Assembly: GCF_003479405.1 (NCBI RefSeq)
Contig: NZ_QUHB01000003.1
Coordinates: forward strand, 197,291-261,290
Reading direction: 5' to 3'
Source: Eubacterium sp. AF16-48
GTDB taxonomy: Bacteria; Bacillota; Clostridia; Lachnospirales; Lachnospiraceae
Length of the DNA: 64,000 bases
Below the pieces are notes generated by a model, which saw only the letters and a list, made by a program, of their open reading frames with translations, did no database searches and was not told the origin of the DNA. Position numbers and translations under genes: made by a program. Positions 24,706 through 33,270 of the stretch are shown piece by piece (position 1 is the first letter of the stretch; each line of letters opens with the position of its first letter).

Positions 24706-26820
24706 ATGAATATAAAACTATTGCAAACATTAAGAAATTATAACAAAGACAATTTTATAAAGGACATTATTGCAGGAATTATTATTATGGCGGTGTCTAT
24801 TCCTATCTCTATGGGATATGCACAGATAGCCGGTCTGCCTGCAGTTTGCGGATTGTATGGTTCGGTATTTCCAATTCTTGTTTTTGGACTTTTTTCTACA
24901 TCGCCTCAGTTTATATTTGGTGTGGATGCGGCACCGGCAGCTCTTGTAGGCTCGGCACTTTTGACACTTAATATAGAGGCAGGTTCAGACAAGGCTATGG
25001 CAGCAGTTCCTGTTATGACGTTTTTTGTTGCCTTATGGTTGTTGGCTTTTTATTTTATGAAAGCCGGAAAGCTGGTTAATTACATTTCAGCACCGGTAAT
25101 GGGTGGTTTTATAACAGGTATTTGTACAACAATCATATTAATGCAGATTCCAAAGGTTATGGGAGGCACATCGGGAACAGGAGAGTTTTTCGAATTAGCC
25201 GAACATATCTATAAGACTGCGCTTAATATAAATATGCCATCAGTAATTATGGGAGTGATAGCGCTGGTAATACTTTTTGCCTCGAAGAAGATAATGCCTA
25301 AATTTCCAATGGCAGTAGTTTTAATGTTTGTGGGTACGATTTTCACAATAAGTCTTCCAATAAGAGATTGGGGAATTAAGACTTTAAATGCAGTAGAGCC
25401 GGGACTTCCAAAGTGGAGTATTCCTGATTTCTCGGCTATTCCCATTCAGCAGACCATTACAATAAGTTTATCAGTGGCAGTAGTAATTATGGCTGAAACA
25501 TTGTTGGCAGAGAACAGCTTTGCTCAGAAAAATAATTACAGAATAAATGACAATCAGGAGATTTTAGCTTTTTCTGTAGGCAACTTTATGGCTGCTTTTA
25601 CAGGATGTTGTCCTATTAACGGTTCAGTTTCACGTACGGCAATGGGGGAACAGTATCAGGCAAAAACTCAGCTTACAGGTATTGTGGCAGGACTTTCTAT
25701 GATAGTGTTGCTTCTTTGTGGAACCGGATTTATCGGATATCTTCCTATTCCTATTTTGACGGCAATAGTTATTTCGGCACTTATGGGTGCAACTGAGTTT
25801 GACTTGGCAGTAAGATTGTGGAAAGTAAGCAGAACTGAATTTTTAATTTTTATGGGAGCTTTTTTCGGCGTGCTTTTACTTGGAACAATAAATGGAGTTT
25901 TAATCGGCATAATTCTTTCTTTTACGGAAATGATTATAAGGACTTCAAAACCTTCAAGATGTTTTCTTGGAATACAGCCGGGACACAGACATTTTAGGGA
26001 TTTGAAGGAAGGAAGCCAGATACACGCAATTGAAGGTGTTGTAATTTATAGATTTAGCAGTAATCTGTTTTTTGGAAATATTCAGGTGTTACAGCGTGAC
26101 ATTGAAGACAGCATTAAATCTGATACTAAAGCAGTAATTCTTGATGCAGGTGGTGTTGGAAGTATTGACATAACTGCGGCAGACAGGCTGGCAATGCTTT
26201 ACAAGTCCCTCGAAGAGAAGGGGATTGGATTTTATATGACGGAGCATATTGCCAGTATTAACGAGCAGCTTAGAAAACTGGGACTGGGCTATATGATTGA
26301 AGACGGAAGAGTCAGAAGAACTATCCATATTGCTTTGAAGGACATGGGAATTGGTAGACCATATCCTTTAGAAGGCGGTGTGGAAAATGTAGAAAGAAGT
26401 GCTTCAAGAAAAAGAGCTGACAATAAGGTTCAGGAGTTCGTCTGGGCATATGGTGCTGAAAGTGAGGAACAAATTGAAAAACAAATTGTCCTACAGATTC
26501 AGCAGTTAAAGAAAACAGGAGACATGGAAAAACTATTCCACGGAAGCTGGTCACATATGGATGCTTTTGATGAGGACGAGTGGTTAGAACATCTGGAAGA
26601 ACACCTAAAAGAGATTGTTAATATTTCGGGAAAAGATGAAAAGACCATTGCTGAACGTTTTGAAAAGCATAGAGAAGAAATACATATAAGAATCAGGGAT
26701 GAGCATCCTGAAATGGCAGAGAGATTTAAGGAAAGAAGGCATATTCTTGATGAACATTTGAAAAAAAGACATCCGGAAGTGTTCAAATTAATTGAAGATT
26801 TAAGGGAAAAAGAGGATTAA
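24706..26820 (+). CDS. SulP-family anion transporter with STAS domain and long charged tail
   Basis: The product has 704 residues. Residues 1-420 form the SulP/SLC26 membrane domain: the PISMGYAQIAGLPAVCGLYG motif near residue 30 and about 12-14 helices. A STAS domain follows (about 440-550: HAIEGVVIYRFSSNLFFGN, VILDAGGVGSIDITA). SulP proteins move sulfate, bicarbonate or other anions. The last ~140 residues are an extra, acidic and His-rich helical region (DEHPEMAERFKERRHILDEH) not typical of the family; it could bind metal or regulate the STAS domain. AGGAAGG precedes the ATG. Substrate cannot be assigned. Confidence 0.9.
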   Translation: MNIKLLQTLRNYNKDNFIKDIIAGIIIMAVSIPISMGYAQIAGLPAVCGLYGSVFPILVFGLFSTSPQFIFGVDAAPAALVGSALLTLNIEAGSDKAMAAVPVMTFFVALWLLAFYFMKAGKLVNYISAPVMGGFITGICTTIILMQIPKVMGGTSGTGEFFELAEHIYKTALNINMPSVIMGVIALVILFASKKIMPKFPMAVVLMFVGTIFTISLPIRDWGIKTLNAVEPGLPKWSIPDFSAIPIQQTITISLSVAVVIMAETLLAENSFAQKNNYRINDNQEILAFSVGNFMAAFTGCCPINGSVSRTAMGEQYQAKTQLTGIVAGLSMIVLLLCGTGFIGYLPIPILTAIVISALMGATEFDLAVRLWKVSRTEFLIFMGAFFGVLLLGTINGVLIGIILSFTEMIIRTSKPSRCFLGIQPGHRHFRDLKEGSQIHAIEGVVIYRFSSNLFFGNIQVLQRDIEDSIKSDTKAVILDAGGVGSIDITAADRLAMLYKSLEEKGIGFYMTEHIASINEQLRKLGLGYMIEDGRVRRTIHIALKDMGIGRPYPLEGGVENVERSASRKRADNKVQEFVWAYGAESEEQIEKQIVLQIQQLKKTGDMEKLFHGSWSHMDAFDEDEWLEHLEEHLKEIVNISGKDEKTIAERFEKHREEIHIRIRDEHPEMAERFKERRHILDEHLKKRHPEVFKLIEDLREKED

Positions 26821-26909
26821 ATGTAACTTCTACCCAACCTATTTTCTTATTCCACACACTATATTAATGAAAACAAAAAGTGCACATTTGTTTATCATGG
26901 AGGTAAGTA

Positions 26910-28538
26910 GTGAACAAGATAAATGCAGACAGATTAATAGTTGAATACCAGCAGAAAATATTTGGATTTGCAATGTCTAAAATGAGAGATGTTGATAATG
27001 CAGAAGAACTTGCTTCAAACATAGTGTTGGAGGTATATAAGTCATTTCTTAAGTCGGATAATATTGCAAATATAGAAGGATATGTATATAGAATAGCAAG
27101 TAATGTATATGCAAGATTTATTGACAGAAAAATGGCAAATCAACACATAGACATTATGAAAATAGAATATCCGGTGTCTGAGAGCGGTTTTGATTGTATT
27201 GAAAGTGGAGAAACATACAGAAAACTGCGAAGAGAAATTGGAATGTTGTCCAATAGACAAAGGGCAATTACATACATGAAATACTATAAGGATATGTCTG
27301 TAATGGAAATCGCAAAAGAACTTAATATTTCTGTTGGAACCGTAAAATGGCATTTATCTGACATCAGAAGTGGATTGAAGGAGAAAATTGATATGGTTAA
27401 GAATGGTAATTTGAGTGTAAATCCTGTATATTTTGTTAGTATGGGACATAGTGGAAGTCCGGGTAAAAGTGGTGACACAAAAGATATGTTTGATTCAAGG
27501 TTAAAGCAAAATATTGCATGGAGTTGTTACTATCAGGCAAGGACAGTAACAGAAATTGCAAAAGAATTGGAAGTTCCCATTGCTTATATTGAAGGAGAAC
27601 TGAGAAAACTGGTTGAGTGGGGATATATTGATCAGATTGATAATTCAAAAAATCCAAAATATCTGACAAATATGTATATAACAGATGTCAGAGAAGATTT
27701 TTCAGAAGAGTTAAAAATTAAAAAAGATGTTGCCGACTTTTTATGCGAGAATCTTTTTAAGGACATGTTTGACAAATTTGATAAGGCAGATGATAACTGG
27801 GGAATGATATGTCCAAATAATGATAAGAATTATTTGAAATATAATTTAATAATGATGACATTAATTTCCCTGGGAGATGATTGGGAAAATTGGGAAGAGT
27901 TTGCAGTAAAAAGACCGGATGGAGGACATTTTATTGCTTATGCAAATGTGACGGATGATTGTACAAAAAAGAAGTTAGACGATAAATACAAAGGTTGCGG
28001 TTATATGTTTGATCAGGTATGGAGAGATAACAGGCAGGTGCTTCAAAGTATACAGTATAACTGTATGTACAGTGGTAGAAGTATAGATTGGAGAAACAAT
28101 AATCCGGATGATTGGGAGGATTTGTATTCGTACATATCAAATGGTTGTGAGAAAGACAAGATAAGTGTAAATAGTTTCTCAAATTTATCAGCAAAGGGAT
28201 ATGTAGCTGACGGGAAAAATCAGATTACACTTATAAATGTAAAAGACGGAAATTTAGTGGAGACCATAAACAATTTTGTAAAAACTCATATGCAGATTCC
28301 GGAATTTGTGCTGGAAGAAGGAAAAAGAACAGATGAAAGATTCTACAAGGCAAACCGGCATAAATATCCCAAACATTTGGAAAAACTTGTAAGATACAAT
28401 AATAGCAACTCATTTACATGGGGAGAAAATATTCCTTTTATAGTTGAAAGAATGCTTGAAGTGAGAATGTTAAAACCACTGACTGATAAGCAGAAAAAGG
28501 CGGTATTTACAGTTGTGGCAATAAATGGCGAAGAATGA
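26910..28538 (+). CDS. Sigma-70-family (ECF-like) factor fused to a large C-terminal domain
   Basis: The start is a GTG with GGAGG upstream. Residues 1-165 have region 2 (IVEYQQKIFGFAMSKMRDVD, AEELASNIVLEVYKSF) and region 4 (LSNRQRAITYMKYYKDMSVM, IAKELNISVGTVKWHLSDIR). ECF factors usually end here. This one continues for ~370 residues: a second winged-helix-like segment (about 195-250) and an unrecognised globular region with many Trp, Asp and Asn. The tail may be a sensor replacing an anti-sigma factor, which is a theme of C-terminally extended ECF groups. No anti-sigma gene is adjacent. Confidence 0.82.
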   Translation: MNKINADRLIVEYQQKIFGFAMSKMRDVDNAEELASNIVLEVYKSFLKSDNIANIEGYVYRIASNVYARFIDRKMANQHIDIMKIEYPVSESGFDCIESGETYRKLRREIGMLSNRQRAITYMKYYKDMSVMEIAKELNISVGTVKWHLSDIRSGLKEKIDMVKNGNLSVNPVYFVSMGHSGSPGKSGDTKDMFDSRLKQNIAWSCYYQARTVTEIAKELEVPIAYIEGELRKLVEWGYIDQIDNSKNPKYLTNMYITDVREDFSEELKIKKDVADFLCENLFKDMFDKFDKADDNWGMICPNNDKNYLKYNLIMMTLISLGDDWENWEEFAVKRPDGGHFIAYANVTDDCTKKKLDDKYKGCGYMFDQVWRDNRQVLQSIQYNCMYSGRSIDWRNNNPDDWEDLYSYISNGCEKDKISVNSFSNLSAKGYVADGKNQITLINVKDGNLVETINNFVKTHMQIPEFVLEEGKRTDERFYKANRHKYPKHLEKLVRYNNSNSFTWGENIPFIVERMLEVRMLKPLTDKQKKAVFTVVAINGEE

Positions 28539-28682
28539 TATAATTCTATAAAAATAATGAAGCACTTATAATTAGCTTACCATATGTACACGCTCTTTAT
28601 GTAGAAGGATAATTGCATTAGTCGGGAAGACTGGTGAAGTCGTGAGATGTATGGGAATAATTGGTGTGGAAAGGATGAAATT

Positions 28683-29048
28683 ATGCAAACAAAACAAAGG
28701 TTATTTATATGTTATCCAAAATGTTCAACGTGTAAAAAGGCAGAAAAATGGTTAGATGAGCATAACATAGAGTACACGGAACGTCATATTGTAGAAAATA
28801 ATCCGTCATATGATGAGTTAAAAAAGTGGTTTTCTGAAAGTGGCTTACCCTTAAAGAAATTTTTCAATACCAGTGGATTGCTTTATAAGGAAATGAAACT
28901 TAAGGATAAACTGCCGACAATGAGTGAGGATGAACAATTAAAATTATTGTCAACAAACGGAATGTTAGTAAAACGTCCATTGCTTGTTGATGGTAATGAG
29001 GTGTTAATTGGATTTAAGGAAGCAGAATGGATTGAAACACTGCTGTAG
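28683..29048 (+). CDS. ArsC/Spx-family thioredoxin-fold protein (YffB-like)
   Basis: ATG 28683 has AAAGG eight bases upstream; the frame is open back to 28647. The 121-residue product begins with a beta strand and the CSTCKKAEKWLDEH redox motif, then NNPSYDELKKWF and the C-terminal MLVKRPLLVD with the Arg-Pro typical of ArsC/Spx/YffB folds. The CxxC motif is intact. True arsenate reductases keep further residues that I cannot verify, and no ars genes are nearby. A thiol reductase or Spx-like regulator is also possible. Confidence 0.85.
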   Translation: MQTKQRLFICYPKCSTCKKAEKWLDEHNIEYTERHIVENNPSYDELKKWFSESGLPLKKFFNTSGLLYKEMKLKDKLPTMSEDEQLKLLSTNGMLVKRPLLVDGNEVLIGFKEAEWIETLL

Positions 29049-29128
29049 AAAATCTGGTTTATATCCATGTAGTAAAAGAAATAGTGGGTGTGTAGACAAC
29101 ATCTATGAAAAGGAGCACAGATAAGATT

Positions 29129-29749
29129 ATGAAAACAAGACAGGAAGCAATATCCTATGGATTAACATTTGAAAATACATATTTGGACACCCCATTTAAG
29201 GATACTAATTGGCAATTAATAAGAATAAAAGGAAGCAGAAAAGCATTTCTTTGGATTTATGAGAAAGACGGAGTTATTAATTTAAATGTGAAGGTTGACC
29301 CGCAATGGAGAGATTTCTGGAGACAGACATATAAATCAGTTGTGGCGGGATATCATCAGAATAAAGAACATTGGAATACCATAATTCTTGATGGAAATGT
29401 ACCTGATGAGGATGTAAAAAGAATGATAGCCGAAAGTTACGACATTATTACTGACAGTCCAACAAAAAGAATATACGAAGCTGTTAAGAAAATTCCTAAA
29501 GGGCATGTGGCAACCTATGGAAGGATTGCGGAAATGGCAGGGGAGCCAAAGATGGCAAGAGCCGTAGGAAATGCATTGCACAAAAATCCGGACCCTGAAA
29601 ATATCCCATGCTTTAGAGTTGTCAATTCCAAAGGAGAACTTTCAGGGGCCTTTGCTTTTGGTGGAGAAAATGAACAGGCAAAGAGATTGATGGAAGACGG
29701 AGTGGAAGTGGTAGAGGGTAAAGTAGATTTGGAAAAGTATGGAATATAA
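29129..29749 (+). CDS. YjbR/MmcQ domain fused to an O6-alkylguanine transferase-like domain
   Basis: Residues about 1-110 resemble MmcQ/YjbR DNA-binding-like proteins (YGLTFENTYLDTPFKDTNW, FLWIYEKDGVINLNVKVDP). Residues about 112-205 are the MGMT DNA-binding/catalytic domain (RIYEAVKKIPKGHVATYGRI, ARAVGNALHKNP). The catalytic motif PCHRV is replaced by PCFRVV near residue 160: the acceptor Cys is kept but the His of the Cys-His-Glu triad is Phe. Alkyltransferase-like proteins usually lose the Cys instead. Repair activity may be reduced. ATG 29105 is an alternative start. Confidence 0.85.
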   Translation: MKTRQEAISYGLTFENTYLDTPFKDTNWQLIRIKGSRKAFLWIYEKDGVINLNVKVDPQWRDFWRQTYKSVVAGYHQNKEHWNTIILDGNVPDEDVKRMIAESYDIITDSPTKRIYEAVKKIPKGHVATYGRIAEMAGEPKMARAVGNALHKNPDPENIPCFRVVNSKGELSGAFAFGGENEQAKRLMEDGVEVVEGKVDLEKYGI

Positions 29750-29813
29750 AGGCTTAGGCTAGCTTAAACCCTCTCCAAGGTTAAAATGTTTATAATATTT
29801 AAAATAAGAAAAA

Positions 29814-30163
29814 TTAGTTATCATCAGCTTTGAAATCGTAAACCAGAGTAATTACCTTTTCTATTTTTAAAGTTTCACCGATAACATCCATTATTTCCCG
29901 GATTTCTCTATAGGCAAAAGGTGCTTCATCTAAAGTCTTTTTATTTATGCATGAGGAATAAATTACCTGCATTTCTTTTTTTTGTATGAGGATAATGTAT
30001 AATTAGACTTTATGCCCTCCCGGGTCATAATACGACCGGAGCCATGGGGAGCAGATTGGTTCCATTCGTCATTACCAAGCCCCGTGCCTAAAATAATGCC
30101 ATCCTGCATATTAATGGGAATAACCATCTGCTCACCGGATTTGGTGGAAAAAGGATTTGTCAA
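29814..30163 (-). pseudogene. rtcB: RtcB (RNA-splicing ligase) C-terminal remnant
   Basis: On the minus strand, from about 30163, the frame encodes NPFSTKSGEQMVIPINMQDG, GLGNDEWNQSAPHGSGRIM and TREGIKSNYTLSSYKK. A T-rich run near 29975 shifts the frame, after which it continues with CINKKTLDEAPFAYREIREI and a final LVYDFKAD before a stop at 29814. This is the RtcB C-terminus with the SAPHG guanylylation-histidine motif. The N-terminal ~70% is missing. The gene is therefore dead. The rest of 29750-30310 holds nothing else I can support. Confidence 0.75.
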
Positions 30164-30294
30164 TGAAAAATTAAAAAAATATAGGGTCAGTTGGAGAAAA
30201 AATGACTAATGTATGGTGATAAAATTAGAAAAGAGGGTGGGGAATATAAAATAACTTTTCATATAAAAAAATGTGTAAATTTTGGGAAAAAAGT

Positions 30295-30344
30295 AGACAT
30301 ATGTTTTTAGAGTGACAATATGTGTCTATGCAAATTTGTATAAT
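30295..30344 (+). promoter_or_regulatory. Imperfect palindrome and -10 box upstream of the second WYL regulator
   Basis: AGACATAT (30295-30302) and ATATGTGTCT (30318-30327) form an imperfect inverted repeat directly upstream of TATAAT (30339-30344). There is no good -35 at 17 bases. This is the expected place for a WYL autoregulatory operator. The assignment is inferential. Confidence 0.4.
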
Positions 30345-30374
30345 TCATATAAATGGAAGGATGGAGGAGCGAAT

Positions 30375-31334
30375 ATGCAAAGTGAAAGCACTGATAAGAT
30401 GCAAAGAGTGCTTGGGATATACAAAAAATTAATCAATGGTGAAATTGTAAATAAGATAGAAGAAGCTAACAATTATGGTGTAAATGAAAGGAGTATTCAA
30501 AGAGATATTGATGATATCAGATGCTTTATGGAATCGGAAATAGGGCGAACAGGAATTATCAATGATGTTATTTATGACAGAAATCAAAAGGGATTTAGAT
30601 TGGAACAACAGAATCGTACAGAATTGTCCAACGGGGAGATGCTGGCAATATGTAAAATTTTATTAGATAGCAGAGCCTTGTTGAAAAACGAAATGATAGA
30701 AATATTAGATAAATTAGTTAAATGTTGTGTTTCAAAGAAAAATCAGAAAGATATACAGGACCTTATAAAAAACGAAAAATTTCATTATGTTGAACCGAGA
30801 CATAAGACGGAAGTTATGGATAAAATGTGGAAGATTGGACAGGCAATCAAAAAATCACAATATATTAACATTAATTATGAAAAGCCAGGTACAAAAGAGA
30901 TGGTTAAAAGGAAGCTGAAGCCGGTGGCAATAATGTTTTCTGAATATTATTTTTATCTAACAGCCTTTATAAGTGATGAAGAAGTAAAAAAAGATTTTGA
31001 TGTGATAAATGATTCTTTCCCCACAATCTATAGAATTGATCGAATAAAGGAATTTAATGTATTAGAAGAAAAATTTTACATACCATACAGAAACAGATTT
31101 GAAGAGGGTGAATTTAGGAAAAGAATCCAATTCATGTATGGAGGCAAACTTCGGAATGTAAAGTTTAAGTATACAGGTGATGACATTGACGCAATACTTG
31201 ATCGCCTTCCAACAGCCAGAATAATTGAGAAAGGGAGCAACTATTACATCATAAAGGCTGAAGTATTTGGTAAGGGAATAGATATGTGGCTACGGAGTCA
31301 GGGGGATAAGGTTGAGATAGTTGGAATGGAGTAA
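30375..31334 (+). CDS. WYL-domain transcriptional regulator
   Basis: ATG 30375 has GGAGG seven bases upstream. The 319-residue product has an HTH_11-like N-terminus (about 8-60: MQRVLGIYKKLINGE, NERSIQRDIDDIRCF), a WYL domain (about 150-235, with YININYEKPG, KLKPVAIMFSEYYFYLTAFI and TIYRIDRIKEF) and a WCX-type C-terminus (about 245-318). It is the common two-domain DeoR-like WYL architecture and differs from the longer WYL protein at 5264. It lies 105 bases before the next gene and probably controls the following three-gene operon. Confidence 0.9.
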   Translation: MQSESTDKMQRVLGIYKKLINGEIVNKIEEANNYGVNERSIQRDIDDIRCFMESEIGRTGIINDVIYDRNQKGFRLEQQNRTELSNGEMLAICKILLDSRALLKNEMIEILDKLVKCCVSKKNQKDIQDLIKNEKFHYVEPRHKTEVMDKMWKIGQAIKKSQYININYEKPGTKEMVKRKLKPVAIMFSEYYFYLTAFISDEEVKKDFDVINDSFPTIYRIDRIKEFNVLEEKFYIPYRNRFEEGEFRKRIQFMYGGKLRNVKFKYTGDDIDAILDRLPTARIIEKGSNYYIIKAEVFGKGIDMWLRSQGDKVEIVGME

Positions 31335-31439
31335 AAGTATGTTTTAAAAGTATTTAAATGCTGATTCAAAGCAGTTATTTGGGGAGTTATGTTTATGTGT
31401 TGCAAAAGCAAATAATTGAATTAAAAGAGGAAAAAATGG

Positions 31440-32828
31440 ATGAATGATATTGAATTAAGCTATGAAAAATTAGAGGCGAGAATAGCTGTAGTTCAAGGAC
31501 CTAAATGTGATAAGTACGATTATATGATTGCAGCTTTTGCGGGCGTATGTGCAGGCTTAATTGACGCATATTTTGTTGGTGCACCTAGACAAAGTAAATT
31601 AGGAGATTTGAGTGACAAAGCTGCAAATAATATTCTTGAAAAAGTAACGGATAAAATGCTTGCAAAAGATACTAAAATATACAATGAATTAAAGGCAAAA
31701 GGTTTAAAAGGTGAGGGATTAAAGAAAGCGTTAATAAATAATGGTTTACCTGAAAACTTTTCCCAAAAGGGATATCCTGAATTTAAGGATAAGATAACTT
31801 ATTTAGAAAATAAGTATAGAGTTAATTATGATCAGTCGACAGGTGATAAATTTATGGAGAATATTAAATTATCACCGGATAATCATCATTTAAAAAGCTT
31901 AGGACATAGTCCTGACATAATTGGATTATTTGTTTCAATATTGGATCAATTTACAGGAAAATCGACTTTTATTGATAATGGACAACTCGTAAGATTGGTT
32001 CCGATTAACAATTCGTTTGAACTCAGAGGTGGAAACTTTATTGCAAAATTATATTGTGGATTTATAAATTGGTTTGGACATTTGTTGTCTGATATGTGCG
32101 GATCACATAGTGCCAAAGGTAGAGGTGCAGGAATACCGATTCCATTTTTTGAGTTGTTTCAGTTTTGTAACTTTGGATCATTTGATAATGGTAAAAACGA
32201 TAAATTGTCGATTGCTGAAATGTCTGTAAAGGTATTTGAACATGGGTATGATTTACGTTTTATGGGAGCTATGGCGGTGCCGGTAGTTGTATGTGATTTG
32301 ATAATCAAATTTTCATGGACAGTTAGGCAATATTTTATTGAAAATAAACCATGGAAAGAATGCATACCTACATCAAAACATCCGGATTTAAGATGGATGC
32401 TGATTATAGGTAATGCAACTTTATGTACAATTGATGGGGTAGATGCAGCTATTAGATCTGCTGGTCAGATGTTAGAATTTTTCTTACATTTAAATATTGT
32501 AGCATGGTTTATGCTATTGAAGCGCGTCCTTAAGGAACTAGAACTAAGAGGTGGATTTACGTATGAAGATTTGAAACTTCAATACGAGTATTTAAATTAC
32601 AAAATGGATGAATATATAGGAAAACTAGAAAAGATAGACTATGAAAATATTCAAAATAAAATTAATGAATTGGATGTTTTAAGGAATGTATTATATGAAA
32701 GTAATGAAGATGCAATAGATTTCGCAACGAGCGAATATATTAAGAAGCATAATTTATCAGAGCAGGTATCTAGTTATGATAATTTTATAGATATGATGGA
32801 AGATGATAATCAAACATTTATACTTTAA
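31440..32828 (+). CDS. Unidentified membrane-associated protein, 462 aa
   Basis: The ATG has AGAGG nine bases upstream. The protein has a hydrophobic segment near residues 28-46 (MIAAFAGVCAGLIDAYFVG), further ones around 195-210, 278-296, 325-345 and 355-370, and a coiled-coil C-terminus (about 380-440). A distinctive motif, HLLSDMCGSHSAKGRGAGIP, then IPFFELFQFCNFGSF, sits near residues 215-250. I recall this kind of motif only from proteins of unknown function. It is followed 12 bases later by the TerB-like gene, so it is the first structural gene of the operon. No enzyme class is evident. Confidence 0.68.
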   Translation: MNDIELSYEKLEARIAVVQGPKCDKYDYMIAAFAGVCAGLIDAYFVGAPRQSKLGDLSDKAANNILEKVTDKMLAKDTKIYNELKAKGLKGEGLKKALINNGLPENFSQKGYPEFKDKITYLENKYRVNYDQSTGDKFMENIKLSPDNHHLKSLGHSPDIIGLFVSILDQFTGKSTFIDNGQLVRLVPINNSFELRGGNFIAKLYCGFINWFGHLLSDMCGSHSAKGRGAGIPIPFFELFQFCNFGSFDNGKNDKLSIAEMSVKVFEHGYDLRFMGAMAVPVVVCDLIIKFSWTVRQYFIENKPWKECIPTSKHPDLRWMLIIGNATLCTIDGVDAAIRSAGQMLEFFLHLNIVAWFMLLKRVLKELELRGGFTYEDLKLQYEYLNYKMDEYIGKLEKIDYENIQNKINELDVLRNVLYESNEDAIDFATSEYIKKHNLSEQVSSYDNFIDMMEDDNQTFIL

Positions 32829-32840
32829 GGAGGAATAGAA

Positions 32841-33260
32841 ATGGCAATGTATATTGAAAAAAAGAATGACAAAATTAACTATTTGAAAGGATTGATTAGG
32901 CTAGTAAAGGCAGACGGAATAATTGCAGATGAAGAAGTTGAATATATTAATATTGCTGCAGTTGGGATGAAACTAGATGAGGATTCAATAGCAAAGATTA
33001 ATGAGTGTTGGAATTCATCAAAAAAGATATCTGTTGAATTTTCGACTAAGATAACAGCAATGTTTTTTATTCAGGAAGCAATTCAATTGTGTGAGGTAGA
33101 TGGATCATATGATGAAGCAGAAAAAAATGAAATTCGTAATTTAGCAGAGGAGTTAGGCATTAGTGAAGAGAAGATTGTTGCTATTGAAAAATGGGTTCAG
33201 ACAGGTATCGTTTGGAGACAACAGGGTGAGGCTTTGATTAAGGCATTAAGCGAGGATTAG
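32841..33260 (+). CDS. TerB-like (tellurite-resistance fold) protein
   Basis: AAGGAGG precedes the ATG. The 139-residue all-helical product has the TerB pattern of two acidic, metal-binding-like loops: LVKADGIIADEEVEYI near residues 20-36 and CEVDGSYDEAEKNEI near 88-102. TerB domains bind metal ions at the membrane face and occur in stress and phage-response modules. Here it is sandwiched between an unknown membrane protein and a glycine-rich membrane protein with gaps of about 10 bases. Confidence 0.82.
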   Translation: MAMYIEKKNDKINYLKGLIRLVKADGIIADEEVEYINIAAVGMKLDEDSIAKINECWNSSKKISVEFSTKITAMFFIQEAIQLCEVDGSYDEAEKNEIRNLAEELGISEEKIVAIEKWVQTGIVWRQQGEALIKALSED

Positions 33261-33270
33261 GAGGAGTGTC

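Noticed and set aside
30012..30209. Plus-strand 65-codon frame
   Set aside because: It is the shadow of the minus-strand RtcB remnant, which has recognisable motifs.
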